From assembly GCF_013001025.1 (NCBI RefSeq), contig NZ_CP053021.1:124001-188000 (forward strand): a stretch of 64,000 nucleotides of DNA, written 5' to 3'. Shown here in pieces: positions 8,582 to 18,650 of the stretch. Below the pieces are notes generated by a model, which had not been told where the DNA came from, searched no databases, and saw only the letters and a program-made list of their open reading frames with translations. Position numbers and translations under genes: made by a program. Source of the DNA: Sphingobium yanoikuyae. Its GTDB lineage: Bacteria; Pseudomonadota; Alphaproteobacteria; Sphingomonadales; Sphingomonadaceae. The stretch's first letter is position 1. Each line of letters begins with the position of its first letter.

Positions 8582-10162
8582 TCAGGCTGCCTCGGCTGCT
8601 TCCTCGGCGGTGGGCAGACGGATCAGATAGTCGAAGGCCGACAGGGCTGCGGTTGACCCCGCACCCATGGCGATCACGATCTGCTTATAGGGCACGGTTG
8701 TGCAGTCGCCGGCAGCGAAGATGCCGGGCTGGCTGGTTTCGCCGCGCGCATCGATCTCGATCTCGCCACGGGGCGAGAGCGCGATCGTGTCCTTGAGCCA
8801 TTCGGTGTTGGGCACCAGGCCGATCTGGACGAAAATGCCTTCCAGCTCGACATCATGCTCGGTGCCGCTGTTGCGATCCTTGTAGCTGAGGCCGCTCACC
8901 CGCTCGCCATTGCCGTTCACCTTGGTGGTCAGCGCCGAGGTGATGATCTTGACGTTGGGCAGGCTGGCGAGCTTGCGCTGCAGCACCGCGTCGGCGCGGA
9001 GCTGGCTGTCGAACTCGATCAGCGTGACATGGGCGACGATGCCGGCCAGGTCGATCGCGGCTTCCACGCCGCTATTGCCGCCGCCGATCACCGCCACGCG
9101 CTTGCCCTTGAACAGCGGACCATCGCAGTGCGGGCAGTAAGCCACGCCCTTGTTGCGATATTCGTCTTCACCGGGCACGCCCATCTGGCGCCAGCGGGCG
9201 CCGGTCGACAGGATGATGGTGCGGCCCTTCAGCGACGCGCCATTTTCCAGCACGACCTCATGATAGCCGCCTTCGGTCTTGGCCGGGATCAGCTTCGCCG
9301 CCTTCTGCAGGTTCATGATCTCGACGTCATAATCCTTGACGTGCGCTTCCAGCGCCGAGGCAAGCTTGGGCCCTTCGGTACGGCTGACCGAGATGAAATT
9401 CTCGATATCCATGGTGTCGAGCACCTGGCCGCCGAAGCGTTCCGCCGCCACACCTGTCCGAATGCCCTTGCGTGCCGAATAGATGGCCGCCGCCGCGCCG
9501 GCGGGGCCGCCGCCGACCACCAGCACCTCGAACGGATCCTGCTTGCGGATCTTCTCCGCAGCCTTCGCCTCGGCACCGCTGTCGATCTTGGCGACGATCT
9601 GCTCCAGCTCCATCCGGCCCTGGCCGAAGGGTTCGCCGTTGAGGAAGATGGTCGGCACGGCCATGACCTTGCGGGCGTCGACCTCATCCTTGAACAGGCC
9701 GCCGTCGATCGCGACATGGCTGATCCGGGGGTTCAAGACGCTCATCAGGTTCAGCGCCTGCACCACGTCGGGGCAGTTCTGGCACGACAGCGAGAAATAG
9801 GTTTCGAAGGCGAAATCGCCGTCCAGATCCTTGACCTGCTGGATGACGTCCTGCGCGGCCTTGGACGGATGACCTCCGACCTGCAGCAGGGCGAGCACCA
9901 GCGAGGTGAATTCATGGCCCATCGGCAGGCCGGCGAAGGTGACGCCGATATCGGTGCCGACGCGGCGGATCATGAAGCTGGGCTTGCGCTTGTCATTGCC
10001 GGTGGCGAGGCTGACCTTGTCCGAAAGCTCGGCGATTTCGGTCAGCAATTCGTTCATTTCGCGCGATTTGGCGCCTTCATCCAGCGAAGCCACCAGCTCG
10101 ATCGGCTGGGTGATGTTCGCCAGATAGGCCTTCAACTGCCCCTTGAGATTTGCGTCCAACAT
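8582..10162 (-). CDS. ahpF: Alkyl hydroperoxide reductase subunit F
   Basis: An FAD/NAD(P)H disulfide reductase that re-reduces AhpC in the cytosol. ATG 10162 ([14 protein letters not shown]) starts the tandem thioredoxin-fold N-terminal domain, which carries the CQNC redox pair. The Rossmann motif [18 protein letters not shown] binds FAD. The second redox centre is [15 protein letters not shown], followed by the NADH-binding [18 protein letters not shown]. The C-terminal FAD motif is GIFAAGDCT. At 526 residues it is full length. It lies 188 bases downstream of ahpC on the same strand and ends at a strong terminator, so the two form one peroxide-detoxification unit. Confidence 0.95.
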   Translation of the reverse strand: MLDANLKGQLKAYLANITQPIELVASLDEGAKSREMNELLTEIAELSDKVSLATGNDKRKPSFMIRRVGTDIGVTFAGLPMGHEFTSLVLALLQVGGHPSKAAQDVIQQVKDLDGDFAFETYFSLSCQNCPDVVQALNLMSVLNPRISHVAIDGGLFKDEVDARKVMAVPTIFLNGEPFGQGRMELEQIVAKIDSGAEAKAAEKIRKQDPFEVLVVGGGPAGAAAAIYSARKGIRTGVAAERFGGQVLDTMDIENFISVSRTEGPKLASALEAHVKDYDVEIMNLQKAAKLIPAKTEGGYHEVVLENGASLKGRTIILSTGARWRQMGVPGEDEYRNKGVAYCPHCDGPLFKGKRVAVIGGGNSGVEAAIDLAGIVAHVTLIEFDSQLRADAVLQRKLASLPNVKIITSALTTKVNGNGERVSGLSYKDRNSGTEHDVELEGIFVQIGLVPNTEWLKDTIALSPRGEIEIDARGETSQPGIFAAGDCTTVPYKQIVIAMGAGSTAALSAFDYLIRLPTAEEAAEAA

Positions 10163-10349
10163 GTCTGTCTGGCTCCGTGGAAAAAATGGCGGGCCGTCCC
10201 GATCGGGAGGACGCGACGGCCCGTCCGGGGAATTGGTGCGACCCAAAAGCCCCGTTGAAATAGAGATAAGTCTGTAGAAAGCTTTTTGAAGGTCCGCCGG
10301 GTTCCCTCAATCTGGGCGAACCCGGCGGCCTGTCAGCACCTAATGGTGC

Positions 10350-10913
10350 TTAGATCTTGCCGACGAGGTCGAGCGAGGGGGCGAGGGTTTCCGCGCCTTC
10401 TTCCCACTTGGCGGGGCAGACTTCGCCCGGATGGCTGGTCCAATACTGCAGCGCCTTGATCTTGCGCAGCAGCTCGGCCGCGTTGCGACCCACGCCCTCG
10501 GGGGTGATTTCGACCAGCTGGATCACGCCTTCCGGATCGAGCACGAAGGTGCCGCGATCGGCCAGGCCGACGCCTTCGCGCAGCACGCCGAACTGGTTCG
10601 AGATGTCGTGGTTCTGGTCACCCAGCATGTAATAGTTGATCTTGCCGATGGCCGGCGAGGTGTCGTGCCAGGCCTTGTGGCAGAAATGGGTGTCGGTGGA
10701 CACCGAGTAAACTTCCACGCCCATGCCCTGCAGGGTGGGGTAGATGTCGGCCAGGTCTTCCAGCTCGGTCGGGCAGACGAAGGTGAAGTCGGCCGGGTAG
10801 AAGAAGAAGACGGCCCACTTGCCCTTGACGTCGGCATCCGTGACGTCGACGAACTTGCCTTCCTTGAAAGCGGTTGCCTTGAAAGGCTGCAGGGGGGTGT
10901 TGATGAGAGCCAT
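10350..10913 (-). CDS. ahpC: Alkyl hydroperoxide reductase subunit C (2-Cys peroxiredoxin)
   Basis: A 187-residue typical AhpC. The peroxidatic cysteine is in [12 protein letters not shown] and the resolving cysteine in [13 protein letters not shown] near the C-terminus. The chain starts [13 protein letters not shown]. It reduces hydrogen peroxide, organic peroxides and peroxynitrite and is recycled by AhpF, encoded next. The upstream region is AT-rich and holds a candidate peroxide-responsive operator (11005-11031). Confidence 0.96.
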   Translation of the reverse strand: MALINTPLQPFKATAFKEGKFVDVTDADVKGKWAVFFFYPADFTFVCPTELEDLADIYPTLQGMGVEVYSVSTDTHFCHKAWHDTSPAIGKINYYMLGDQNHDISNQFGVLREGVGLADRGTFVLDPEGVIQLVEITPEGVGRNAAELLRKIKALQYWTSHPGEVCPAKWEEGAETLAPSLDLVGKI

Positions 10914-11004
10914 GGGCTATCCAGTTCCTTGATTAGGGTTGCTGTTGCGAAGCCTGTTTAGGGAAGCGGATGATTCGGGGGAAATTGGTTTTCTCGGACA
11001 TGTT

Positions 11005-11031
11005 GATAGATAAAAGCGATCACACGCTATC
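11005..11031 (-). promoter_or_regulatory. Possible OxyR-type operator/promoter of ahpC
   Basis: GATAG at 11005-11009 and CTATC at 11027-11031 form an inverted pair in the AT-rich interval between the tetR and ahpC genes. ATAG followed after seven bases by CGAT partly fits the ATAG-N7-CTAT half-site of OxyR. Only half the consensus is present, so this is tentative. Confidence 0.25.
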
Positions 11032-11047
11032 CGATTAATCGAACGGC

Positions 11048-11650
11048 TCATTGATCCCGGAGGGCATGACCCATGGCTCGTTCGACCAGCTGCTGCGCCT
11101 CTGCCGCGCTGAAACTGGTGGGGTCCAGGCAATATTCCAGCCACAGCCCGTCGACCAGAGCCGTCAGGCCGATGGCCTTGAGCCGTACCTGCGCGGGGGA
11201 GAAGGCCGGCGCGGCGGCGGCGACCAGCCCCTCCAGCTGCGCGCGCGAGGCGGCATAGATGTCGGCATGGGCGGCCGCGACATCAGTGTTTGAATTGATC
11301 AGGCTCCAGAAGGCGATCCAGGTGGCGAGCAGGTCGGCGTCCAGCACGGGCTCGCGGAAATTGGCCTGGAGAAAGGCGCGCAGCCGGTCCAGCGGATCAT
11401 CGCCCGCGCCTATGATCGCATCGTCCATCGCCTGGGACACGCGCTGCCCGACATCGCGATAGGTGGCCAGGATCAGCGCATCGACACCCTCGAAATAATG
11501 GGTCAGCAGCCCGGACGACACGCCCGCGGCGGCGCAGATGGCACGGACAGAGGTGCCTGCCACGCCCTTTTCCGCCAGACATTTTGCCGTTGCGTCGATC
11601 AGTGCCTGCCGCCGGACATCGGCGGACTCCCGTACGAATTTCGCTCTCAC
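11048..11650 (-). CDS. TetR-family transcriptional regulator, BetI-like
   Basis: A 200-residue regulator. The N-terminal HTH is visible (CLAEKGVAGTSVRAICAAAG then SSGLLTHYF), and the C-terminal ligand domain is of the BetI type (FWSLINSNTDVAAAH, LVDGLWLEYCLDP). It sits upstream of ahpC on the same strand with 134 bases between. That distance and the terminator-like spacing do not prove cotranscription. BetI itself responds to choline, but the ligand here cannot be told. The true start may be MRAKFVRES as given. Confidence 0.8.
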   Translation of the reverse strand: MRAKFVRESADVRRQALIDATAKCLAEKGVAGTSVRAICAAAGVSSGLLTHYFEGVDALILATYRDVGQRVSQAMDDAIIGAGDDPLDRLRAFLQANFREPVLDADLLATWIAFWSLINSNTDVAAAHADIYAASRAQLEGLVAAAAPAFSPAQVRLKAIGLTALVDGLWLEYCLDPTSFSAAEAQQLVERAMGHALRDQ

Positions 11651-11820
11651 TTGCCCCCCGGCATGGGGCGACCCGGCGCCCCGAACATGCTATTTTGTTG
11701 CCGCTCATTGTGCGGAAATGACGGGCGCTGGCAAGCGCCGTTCGACCCGATTGCGGATCGATCCGGCTGGTTCGCCCGTTTCCCCCGCATATTGTCGTCA
11801 TGACAGCAAGGAGACCATGG

Positions 11821-12303
11821 ATGATCCGACAGCCCGCCACCACGTCCGCCCTTCGCCTGATCCTGCCCGGTTTGGGCGCGCTATTGCTGCTGGGCGGATG
11901 CGCCAAGGGCGTGGACAATGAAGCGGTGGCGAACAATGCGAGCGTGCCGGCCCATGCCGAAGCGATCGAAGATACGGACTCTGTCGCGGCCCCGGACAAT
12001 GTAGGCGCGGCGCTGCCCACCGACGAATGGGTCGGGCGCTGGACCGGGCCGGAAGGGCTGTTTCTCGACATCCAGCCCGCGCCCGATGGCAAGCCGGGCC
12101 ATTATGCGCTGGCCAACAAGGATAATCTCGACCGGGAGGCGACCTATAGCGGCTTGGCCGATGGCGCGACGATCCGCTTCGTGCGCGATGGCCGCGATCT
12201 CGCCATCCGACCGGGCACGGGGGCGGAGACGGGCTTCAAATATCTTGCCGACAAGCAGGACTGCTTGATCGTGAAGCCGGGCGAGGAAGGCTATTGCCGA
12301 TAA
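11821..12303 (+). CDS. Small lipoprotein, unknown function
   Basis: A 160-residue protein. ATG 11821 follows AAGGAG at 11808-11813. The signal peptide ends in a lipobox (LLLLGGCAKG), so the mature protein is anchored by Cys at about residue 25. A low-complexity Ala/Asn/Asp linker comes next, then a compact domain WVGRWTGPEGLFLDIQ ... FVRDGRDLAI ... EEGYCR with two cysteines (DCLI and GYCR) that could form a disulfide. The fold looks like a small lipocalin-like or DUF-type beta domain; no function is assigned. Confidence 0.7.
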   Translation: MIRQPATTSALRLILPGLGALLLLGGCAKGVDNEAVANNASVPAHAEAIEDTDSVAAPDNVGAALPTDEWVGRWTGPEGLFLDIQPAPDGKPGHYALANKDNLDREATYSGLADGATIRFVRDGRDLAIRPGTGAETGFKYLADKQDCLIVKPGEEGYCR

Positions 12304-12908
12304 AGCGGGATCGGCAAGGGGCATGCTGACGCGACAGCGCCGAATTTCACAGTGTCGTTCGGCATTTGGGGCCGTTTTCACCGGATATGCGCCTGCCACG
12401 CGCCCATGACGCGACCGTCGCGCGTCAATTGGGTCAGGACAGCCTCGCACCGACGCGCCGGTCGGGTCATGACGACGCGACAGGGAAGCGACACATGGGG
12501 CACCGCCTGTGGCGGGCTGCGGTCGGGGCGAGGGAAGGGGGCAGTGCTGGTGCATCGCCCAGGGTAGATCAGAGATTGGGCGAGTAGGACAGGGCTTCGC
12601 TACGCTTGCCTCACGCTGTCGGGTTTTGACGGCTGACGACCAGAAGCTGACGTTTCCAGTTCCTCCCCAAGCTTGCTTGGGGAGGTGGCAGCGCGAAGCG
12701 CTGACGGAGGGGCTGGAGCCTCTTAGCGCTGCGCTATTGGGCCTGTGCCCCTCCACCACTCGCTACGCGAGCGGTCCCCCTCCCCGTGCCGGGGAGGAAT
12801 GTCTTGTTACCACCCAACTTGGCATCCACGCCTCCGCAGGGGTGACCGTGCCAGAGACGTTCAGTTTCTGCTCCGTCTCTGGGCCTTGCTGGGGGGGGGG
12901 CAGCGGAA
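12304..12908. other. 600-base non-coding stretch between lipoprotein and rsmA
   Basis: No open frame here looks like a protein. It contains a REP-like palindromic cluster (12662-12803) and an 11-G run at about 12891-12901 just beyond the rsmA stop. It is the downstream end of both flanking convergent transcripts. Confidence 0.5.
12662..12803 (+). repeat. REP-like palindromic repeat cluster
   Basis: CCTCCCCAAGC-TT-GCTTGGGGAGG at 12662-12685 is an 11-base stem. It is followed by TGGCAGCGCGAAGCGCTGAC (12686-12705), GAGGGGC, and a second hairpin CCTCCCCGTGCCGGGGAGG near 12780-12800. The same modules recur at 21177-21300, so this is a dispersed intergenic repeat family. Confidence 0.7.
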
Positions 12909-13769
12909 TCAGGCGCTGGTCGTTGCGTGGCCGAGCTGGCGGGCGAGGGTGACGAATTCTTCGACGCTGACGGTTTCGGCGCGGCGTTGCGGGTCGATGC
13001 CGATCGCTTCCAGTGCATCGAGCGCGCCGGGGACGGACTTGAGGCTCTGGCGCAGCATCTTGCGGCGCTGGCCGAAGGCGGCGGCGGTCAGGCGTTCCAG
13101 GATCTTGAGCTGCACGCCTTCGGGCGCCGGCTTGGGGGTGATGTGGACCACGGCCGACATCACCTTGGGCGGCGGGGTGAAGGCGCTGCGATGCACCTTC
13201 ATCGCGATGCGCGCGTCGCTGCGCCACTGGGCGAGAACGGCGAGGCGGCCATAATGGTCGGTGCCCGGCTTCGCGACGATGCGTTCGGCCACTTCCATCT
13301 GGAACATGAGCGTCAGGCTGGACCACCAGGGGAGCGGCGCCCATAGCGCCGACAGCCAGCCGACCAGCAGGGCGGTGCCGACATTATAGGGCAGGTTGGC
13401 GATGATATGGGCGCCATCGCCGGCCTCGGCACGGGCGTCCACCTCCATCGCATCGCCGGAAATGACGCGCAACTGGCCGGGGAAGGCCAGCTCCAGTTCG
13501 GCGAGCGCCGGCAGGCAGCGCCGGTCGCGCTCGACCGCGACCAGCCGTCCGCCGGCGCGCAGGATCGCGCGGGTCAGGCCGCCGGGGCCGGGGCCGACCT
13601 CAAACGCGGGCTGATCCTGGATGCTGCCGGGAATGGCGGCGATCCGGTCGAGCAATTGTTCGTCGAGCAGGAAATTCTGGCCGAGCGCCTTGCTGGCCTG
13701 AAGCCCATGGGCGGCGATCACGTCGCGCAGCGGCGGCAGAGTGGGGCGGGCGTCAGCCGGCATAGGCAA
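12909..13769 (-). CDS. rsmA: 16S rRNA dimethyladenosine transferase
   Basis: The KsgA/RsmA enzyme dimethylates two adjacent adenines in the 3' loop of 16S rRNA during small-subunit assembly. The sequence shows [19 protein letters not shown], the SAM motif [14 protein letters not shown], and the catalytic [11 protein letters not shown]. At 286 residues it is of normal size. The start [10 protein letters not shown] overlaps the end of pdxA by 17 bases, the last gene of the lptD-surA-pdxA-rsmA series. A C-terminal poly-G tract lies immediately after the stop. Confidence 0.95.
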   Translation of the reverse strand: MPMPADARPTLPPLRDVIAAHGLQASKALGQNFLLDEQLLDRIAAIPGSIQDQPAFEVGPGPGGLTRAILRAGGRLVAVERDRRCLPALAELELAFPGQLRVISGDAMEVDARAEAGDGAHIIANLPYNVGTALLVGWLSALWAPLPWWSSLTLMFQMEVAERIVAKPGTDHYGRLAVLAQWRSDARIAMKVHRSAFTPPPKVMSAVVHITPKPAPEGVQLKILERLTAAAFGQRRKMLRQSLKSVPGALDALEAIGIDPQRRAETVSVEEFVTLARQLGHATTSA

Positions 13770-14778
13770 TCCGTGCGCGGGCGGCTTCGGCCGCCATCTT
13801 GAGGGCGGCGATCATCGCGCCGGGATTGGCGCTGTCGGTGCCGGCAATGCCGAAGGCGGTGCCATGATCGGGCGAGGTGCGCACGATCGGCAGGCCCAGG
13901 GTGATGTTGACGCCATCGTCGAAGTTCAGCGTCTTGATCGGGATCAGCGCCTGGTCATGATACATGCAGAGCGCCGCGTCATAGGCTTCGCGGGCGCGGG
14001 CATGGAACATGCCGTCGGCCGCCAGCGGGCCGACAATGTCGATCCCTTCCGCGCGCAGCGCTTCGATCGCCGGGCGGATCACCTCAATCTCCTCGCGGCC
14101 GAGTGCGCCATTCTCCCCGGCATGCGGGTTGAGGCCGGCGACGGCGAGACGGGGACGGGCGATGCCGAAATTGCGCTGCAACCCCTTCACCGTGGTGAGG
14201 GCGCGGGCGCGGATCAGATCGATGGTCAGCGCCGAAGGTACATCGGCCAGCGCGATATGGATGGTGATCGGCACCACCTTGAGCGACGGGCCGGCGAGCA
14301 TCATGACCGCGTTCTGGGCCGAGACGCCGCAGCGTTCGGCGACGAATTCGGTCTGGCCCGGATGGGTGAAGCCGACGCCGTACAGTTGTTCCTTGCCGAC
14401 CGGCGCGGTGACGATGCCGGCAGCCGATCCGGTGCGGGCAAGGCCGACCGCGACCTCCAGTGCCTGGAAAGCGGTGCGGGCGCCATCGATGCTGGGCGTG
14501 CCGGGCACGATCTCGCCCGCTTCGGCCACCTGCATGCAGGGCAGGGCGCGCTCGAACACCTGCGCGGCTTCCTCGGGCGATCCGACGATCTCGACCGGGC
14601 CGAGCCACACCGCGCGCAGCGATGCGGCATCGCCGACGGCGAAGAAGGTGGGCAGGCCACGCGCTTCGCGCATGACCCACGCCTTGGCGACGATTTCCGG
14701 TCCGATGCCTGCCGGGTCGCCGAGCGAGACGGCGAAGGGCGGCAGGCTGACCGGATCAGTTATATTCGATAACGGCAT
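13753..14778 (-). CDS. pdxA: 4-hydroxythreonine-4-phosphate dehydrogenase
   Basis: PdxA oxidises 4-phosphohydroxy-L-threonine in pyridoxal phosphate synthesis. Visible landmarks are [17 protein letters not shown] at the N-terminus, [13 protein letters not shown] (metal-binding His) and [19 protein letters not shown] (second metal His and substrate site). At 341 residues it is full length. The start overlaps surA by 23 bases and its end overlaps rsmA, so translation is coupled within the cluster. Confidence 0.94.
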   Translation of the reverse strand: MPLSNITDPVSLPPFAVSLGDPAGIGPEIVAKAWVMREARGLPTFFAVGDAASLRAVWLGPVEIVGSPEEAAQVFERALPCMQVAEAGEIVPGTPSIDGARTAFQALEVAVGLARTGSAAGIVTAPVGKEQLYGVGFTHPGQTEFVAERCGVSAQNAVMMLAGPSLKVVPITIHIALADVPSALTIDLIRARALTTVKGLQRNFGIARPRLAVAGLNPHAGENGALGREEIEVIRPAIEALRAEGIDIVGPLAADGMFHARAREAYDAALCMYHDQALIPIKTLNFDDGVNITLGLPIVRTSPDHGTAFGIAGTDSANPGAMIAALKMAAEAARARIAYAG

Positions 14779-16129
14779 CGCGGCGAAGATCGCGCAGATA
14801 GATGCGGGCGCGCTTGTTGACGCGTTCCTCTTCCAGCTGGGCCTGGATCTGTTCGGGATTGGGGGCGTTGGCCGACTGCGGCTCGTCGCGGCCGCAGACG
14901 ATCAGAACGCGGACGCCATCGTTGATCGAGCCGAAGGGCGGGGTGGATTCGCCGACCTGCAGATTGACCAGAATGTCCTGCAACTGGGGCGGCAGGTCGC
15001 GCAGCTTCACATTGTCATTGTCGACCACGTCGGCGCCGATGCGGGCGCCGATCTCGTTCGCCTGGCCGCAGCCCTTGATCTCCTTGACCGCGGCGGCGAA
15101 GGTCGCGGCCTTCTGGCTGGCGGCTTCCTTGCTGGTGCCGGCCGGGAAGAGGACCGACAGCTGCTTGAGGCTGAGCAGCGAATCGCGCGGATCGGCGGTC
15201 AGCACCTTGCGCTTGTCCATCACATAGATGATCGACATGCCGCCCACCGTCTCGATCGGGCCGGCGAGCTGGCCGACCTGCAATTCGGTGGCAGCCTGCG
15301 CCAGTTCGGTCGGCAGCTGGCTGGGGCGGACCCAGCCGAGATCGCCGCCGACGACAGCGGTGGAGGCTTCGGAGAACTGGCGGGCGTAAGCGGCGAAGCT
15401 GCCGCCCTGCTTGATCTGTTCGATGATGTTGCGTGCGTTGGCCGTGATCTGGTCACGGTTTTCCGGCGTCGAGGACAGGTAGATCTCGCTGATCCGCACT
15501 TCGTCGCTGCCCTTGGCGGCGTTGAGGCGATCGACCACCGACTTCACTTCGTCTTCGGAAACGTTGACGAAGGGCTGGATGTTGCGGCGGAGCAGGCGGC
15601 TCCAGGCCAGTTCGCCCTCGATCTGTCGCTTGATGCTGCTGGCCGAGCTGCCCTGTTCGCGCAGATACTGGTCGAACTGGGGGGGCGACTTGCGGAAATT
15701 GGCCGCGACGCGCTCATAGCTCTGGTTCACTTCGGCCGGATCGATCTTAATGTCGTTGGCCGCCGCTTCCTGGATCTGCAGCGTTTCGTCGATCAGGTTG
15801 CGCAGAACCTGGACGCGCAGCCGCTCCTTCTCCTCGGCCGACACCTTACCGCCATTGGCGGTGATGATCAGGGCCAGGCGCTGATCGACATCGGTGCCGG
15901 TGATGATGCGGCCGTTCACGATCGCCGTCGCCTTGCGGACATTGGGATCATTCTTGCCGAAGATGGTGACGTCCTTGGGCAGGTTCAGGCCCTGATCGGC
16001 GTCATCGTCCACGGCCTGGGCCGACACGGTCTGTGCCGCCATGCCCAGAAGGGCGGTGGACAGAAGCAGGGTGCGCAGGCCCGAGCGAACGGATTTGGGC
16101 GAGAAAACGACAGAAAGCATCGTCGGCAA
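14756..16129 (-). CDS. surA: Periplasmic chaperone/peptidyl-prolyl isomerase SurA
   Basis: SurA escorts outer-membrane proteins, including LptD, across the periplasm. Residues 1-40 form a signal peptide (LLLSTALLGMAAQTVSAQA). The SurA N-terminal domain follows (VNGRIITGTDVDQRL, RVQVLRNLIDETLQIQEA). A parvulin PPIase domain spans about 180-290 (SGDLGW-type: VGGDLGWVRPSQLP, GGMSIIYVMDKRKVL), with a second degenerate one after it. At 457 residues it is normal for alphaproteobacteria. It lies between lptD and pdxA, 77 bases after lptD. Confidence 0.9.
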   Translation of the reverse strand: MPTMLSVVFSPKSVRSGLRTLLLSTALLGMAAQTVSAQAVDDDADQGLNLPKDVTIFGKNDPNVRKATAIVNGRIITGTDVDQRLALIITANGGKVSAEEKERLRVQVLRNLIDETLQIQEAAANDIKIDPAEVNQSYERVAANFRKSPPQFDQYLREQGSSASSIKRQIEGELAWSRLLRRNIQPFVNVSEDEVKSVVDRLNAAKGSDEVRISEIYLSSTPENRDQITANARNIIEQIKQGGSFAAYARQFSEASTAVVGGDLGWVRPSQLPTELAQAATELQVGQLAGPIETVGGMSIIYVMDKRKVLTADPRDSLLSLKQLSVLFPAGTSKEAASQKAATFAAAVKEIKGCGQANEIGARIGADVVDNDNVKLRDLPPQLQDILVNLQVGESTPPFGSINDGVRVLIVCGRDEPQSANAPNPEQIQAQLEEERVNKRARIYLRDLRRDAVIEYN

Positions 16130-16206
16130 AAATCTCCAATACGGTCGGGAGCCAATGCCCCGTTCCGCCTTAACCGGTCCTGAGCGGACGGCGGGAAGGC
16201 AGTTCC

Positions 16207-18495
16207 TTATATGCCAATATTGCGAAAAGCCAGCCGCAGCTGGAAGCTGTTGCCGGCGCGCGCGTCACCGTTGGTCTGATAGTCGCGCCGCCATGTAAAG
16301 CCCAGCGTCAAACAATCATCCTCATAGGCAACGCCTAGGCGCTGGCGCACCGGCTCATAGCCGTCGGCCGTGGTGCCCGGATCTTCCTGCGCGCCGGTAA
16401 GGTCTATGACGGTCGAGCCGAACACCGACCAGAAGCGGGCGAACTGGATGCGGCCGCCAAGGCGCAGTTCCTCGCGGTCCTGCAGATCCTCCAGCGTGAT
16501 GTTGGCGTTGCGGTTGAGGCGCAGATAGCTGATCTGGGCATAGGTCTTCTTGCTGCCCACGGTCGCGTCGACCTCGTTCCGGCGGACCGCCAGATTGTCC
16601 TTGTCGACCCGGAAGCGCTGGGTGAAGCTGACGAAATCCTTGTAGCGGACGGTCCAGCGGCCGACGATGTCGGACATGCGGTCGGACAGGCCGGTGCCGT
16701 CGGGCAGGATGCTGGCGCGGTTGTCGAGCCGGTAGCTCTGGCCGACATTGGCGTCGAGCGTGAAGTCGGGCAGCGCCAGATTATATTCCAGGCCATAGGT
16801 GATGCGGCTCGAATCCTCGAACCGGTCATAGCCCGCGAAGCGGTTGAGCGCGAAGAGGTTGCTGTCCTCCAGATCGACCGACCGGGCATCCTCATTCGGC
16901 ACCGACAGGTTGGCGAGATGGGGGGAGGCGACGATCTGGACGCGTGGGGCGATACGCTGCACGCCGCCGAAGGCCTCACCCATGAAGGGCCAGCGCATGT
17001 CGACCGCGGCGGCGGCGATGCCGCGCGCCTTCCAGCCCGGATCGCCGGCATAGCTGATCGTGTCGGTCAGCAGATTGTCGCTGCTGTGATAGACGTCGCC
17101 GCGCAGATAGGTGGTGAAATTCACTTCCTGGCCAAGGCCCGTCAGCTTGCGCAGATTCCATTCGAACGCGGCAAAGGCGCGCTGGGTGTCCTGCCCCTCG
17201 GTCCGGGTGATCGCCAGCGTATTGGCCTGGAACTGCATCTGGCCGCCGAGCAGCGGATCCTTCATCCGCAGCCGATAATCCATGACCGGCAGGGCGATCG
17301 GCATCTGGCCCTGGGGATCGTCGACGCGCAGCGTCTGCACCGCCCAGCCAGCGAGCGAGAAATAGCTGTTCTCGCCGATCCGCTGGACGCCCAGGGTTGA
17401 ACGCAGCCGGTCGTCGCGGCTGATATCGTAGCGGCGCAGGAAAGTGCGGTCGGTGGCGACGCGGATCGACCCGTTGACGCTCCATTCGGGCGACAGCTGC
17501 ATGCCGCCGCTGGCGTCGATCGCGCCGCGAATATCCTTTTGCGAATCGGTCGGCGTGATGCCGCTCGACCGGCTGCCATAGGTGGCATAGCCGGTGATCT
17601 GATAGGCGCCGCGATCGTAGAGATGGCGGAAATTGCCTTCGATCATCGGCAGCGAATCGCTGTAGACGTGTGGCGTGACGGTCAGGTCGCGATTGGGCGC
17701 GAGCTTGAGATAATAGGGGACCGCGACCTCGAAGCCATTGACCCGGTCATAACGGATATTGGGGACCAGAAGGCCGCTGCCGCCATCGTCGCCGACCGGA
17801 TGCGACAGGCCCGGCACCGGGATCAGCGGCAGGCCGAACAGCTCGACATTGGCGCGGGTATAGGAGACGCGCTGCTTGGTCGGGTCATAGACGACCTTGA
17901 CCGCGTTGATCTGCCAGGTCGGTTCCTTGGGGCAACCGTCGCTGCCCTCCACCGGACAGCCGGTATAGGCGGCGTGGTGCAGCGTATAGACGCCATTGAC
18001 CCGCTCGCCCTTGGTTGCGGCCATGCGGCCGCCCTTCTGGAGGACCAGCAATATATTGTCGACCGCGCCATCCTTGAGCGTATCGGTGACATCGAAGCGA
18101 TCACCATAGGCGACATTGCCGTCGGGATCGATCACCGAGACGGCGCCCTGTGCCTCGACCTTGCCGGTGTTGCGGTCCCATACGATCTTGTCGGCGCGCA
18201 GCCGATTGCCGTCGCGCAGCAACTGGACATTGCCGGAGGCGGTCACGACTTGACTGTTGGTGTCATATTCCAGCGTATCGGCGGCGAAGCCGATTTCCTG
18301 GTCATTGTCGGGCACCGGCGCGTCGGGCGCGTTGATTGGCGTCTGGGGCTCGTTCAGCTTGGGCTCGGGCGCCTGTTGCGCATGGGCCAGCGGCGCCGCG
18401 AGCAGGCAGGACGAGGCAGCGCCGGCAAGCAGCGCCTGTTTGAACGACAGGGGAAACACGGAAATCTGCAAGCGTAGGGGCCTCTTTGTGGGCAC
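16207..18495 (-). CDS. lptD: LPS-assembly outer membrane protein LptD
   Basis: LptD is the beta-barrel that inserts lipopolysaccharide into the outer leaflet, with LptE. I start at GTG 18495 (VPTKRPLRLQISVF), which gives a proper signal peptide ending LLAAPLAHAQ; ATG 18549 or 18630 would add an unlikely basic extension. The OstA/LptA-like jellyroll spans about 45-170 (FAADTLEYDTNSQVV, GNVQLLRDGNRLRADKIVWD), and the C-terminal barrel ends in an aromatic-type beta signal (NSFQLRLAFRNIGI). At 762 residues it is full length. It heads the cluster lptD-surA-pdxA-rsmA, so the main promoter is expected near 18500-18640, back to back with pepA. Confidence 0.92.
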   Translation of the reverse strand: MPTKRPLRLQISVFPLSFKQALLAGAASSCLLAAPLAHAQQAPEPKLNEPQTPINAPDAPVPDNDQEIGFAADTLEYDTNSQVVTASGNVQLLRDGNRLRADKIVWDRNTGKVEAQGAVSVIDPDGNVAYGDRFDVTDTLKDGAVDNILLVLQKGGRMAATKGERVNGVYTLHHAAYTGCPVEGSDGCPKEPTWQINAVKVVYDPTKQRVSYTRANVELFGLPLIPVPGLSHPVGDDGGSGLLVPNIRYDRVNGFEVAVPYYLKLAPNRDLTVTPHVYSDSLPMIEGNFRHLYDRGAYQITGYATYGSRSSGITPTDSQKDIRGAIDASGGMQLSPEWSVNGSIRVATDRTFLRRYDISRDDRLRSTLGVQRIGENSYFSLAGWAVQTLRVDDPQGQMPIALPVMDYRLRMKDPLLGGQMQFQANTLAITRTEGQDTQRAFAAFEWNLRKLTGLGQEVNFTTYLRGDVYHSSDNLLTDTISYAGDPGWKARGIAAAAVDMRWPFMGEAFGGVQRIAPRVQIVASPHLANLSVPNEDARSVDLEDSNLFALNRFAGYDRFEDSSRITYGLEYNLALPDFTLDANVGQSYRLDNRASILPDGTGLSDRMSDIVGRWTVRYKDFVSFTQRFRVDKDNLAVRRNEVDATVGSKKTYAQISYLRLNRNANITLEDLQDREELRLGGRIQFARFWSVFGSTVIDLTGAQEDPGTTADGYEPVRQRLGVAYEDDCLTLGFTWRRDYQTNGDARAGNSFQLRLAFRNIGI

Positions 18496-18650
18496 TTCTG
18501 GTCCCTGCCTATCGCACTGCTTGGCCCGCGCCGCAATCGCTGCTCGCATTCGGGACGGCGGAAATCCGCCGAATGGCTTTGCAGAGCGGCAAAGCCGCAC
18601 TATCTGGCTGAAACAAGAACGACACGGCATTCCAGAGAAAAGGCCCCCAG

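Noticed and set aside
11005..11031. A full OxyR binding site
   Set aside because: Only one of four ATAG/CTAT elements is in phase; kept as a low-confidence operator.
14009..16183. 724-residue plus-strand frame over surA and pdxA
   Set aside because: Mirror frame of two certain minus-strand genes; composition typical of third-codon GC bias.
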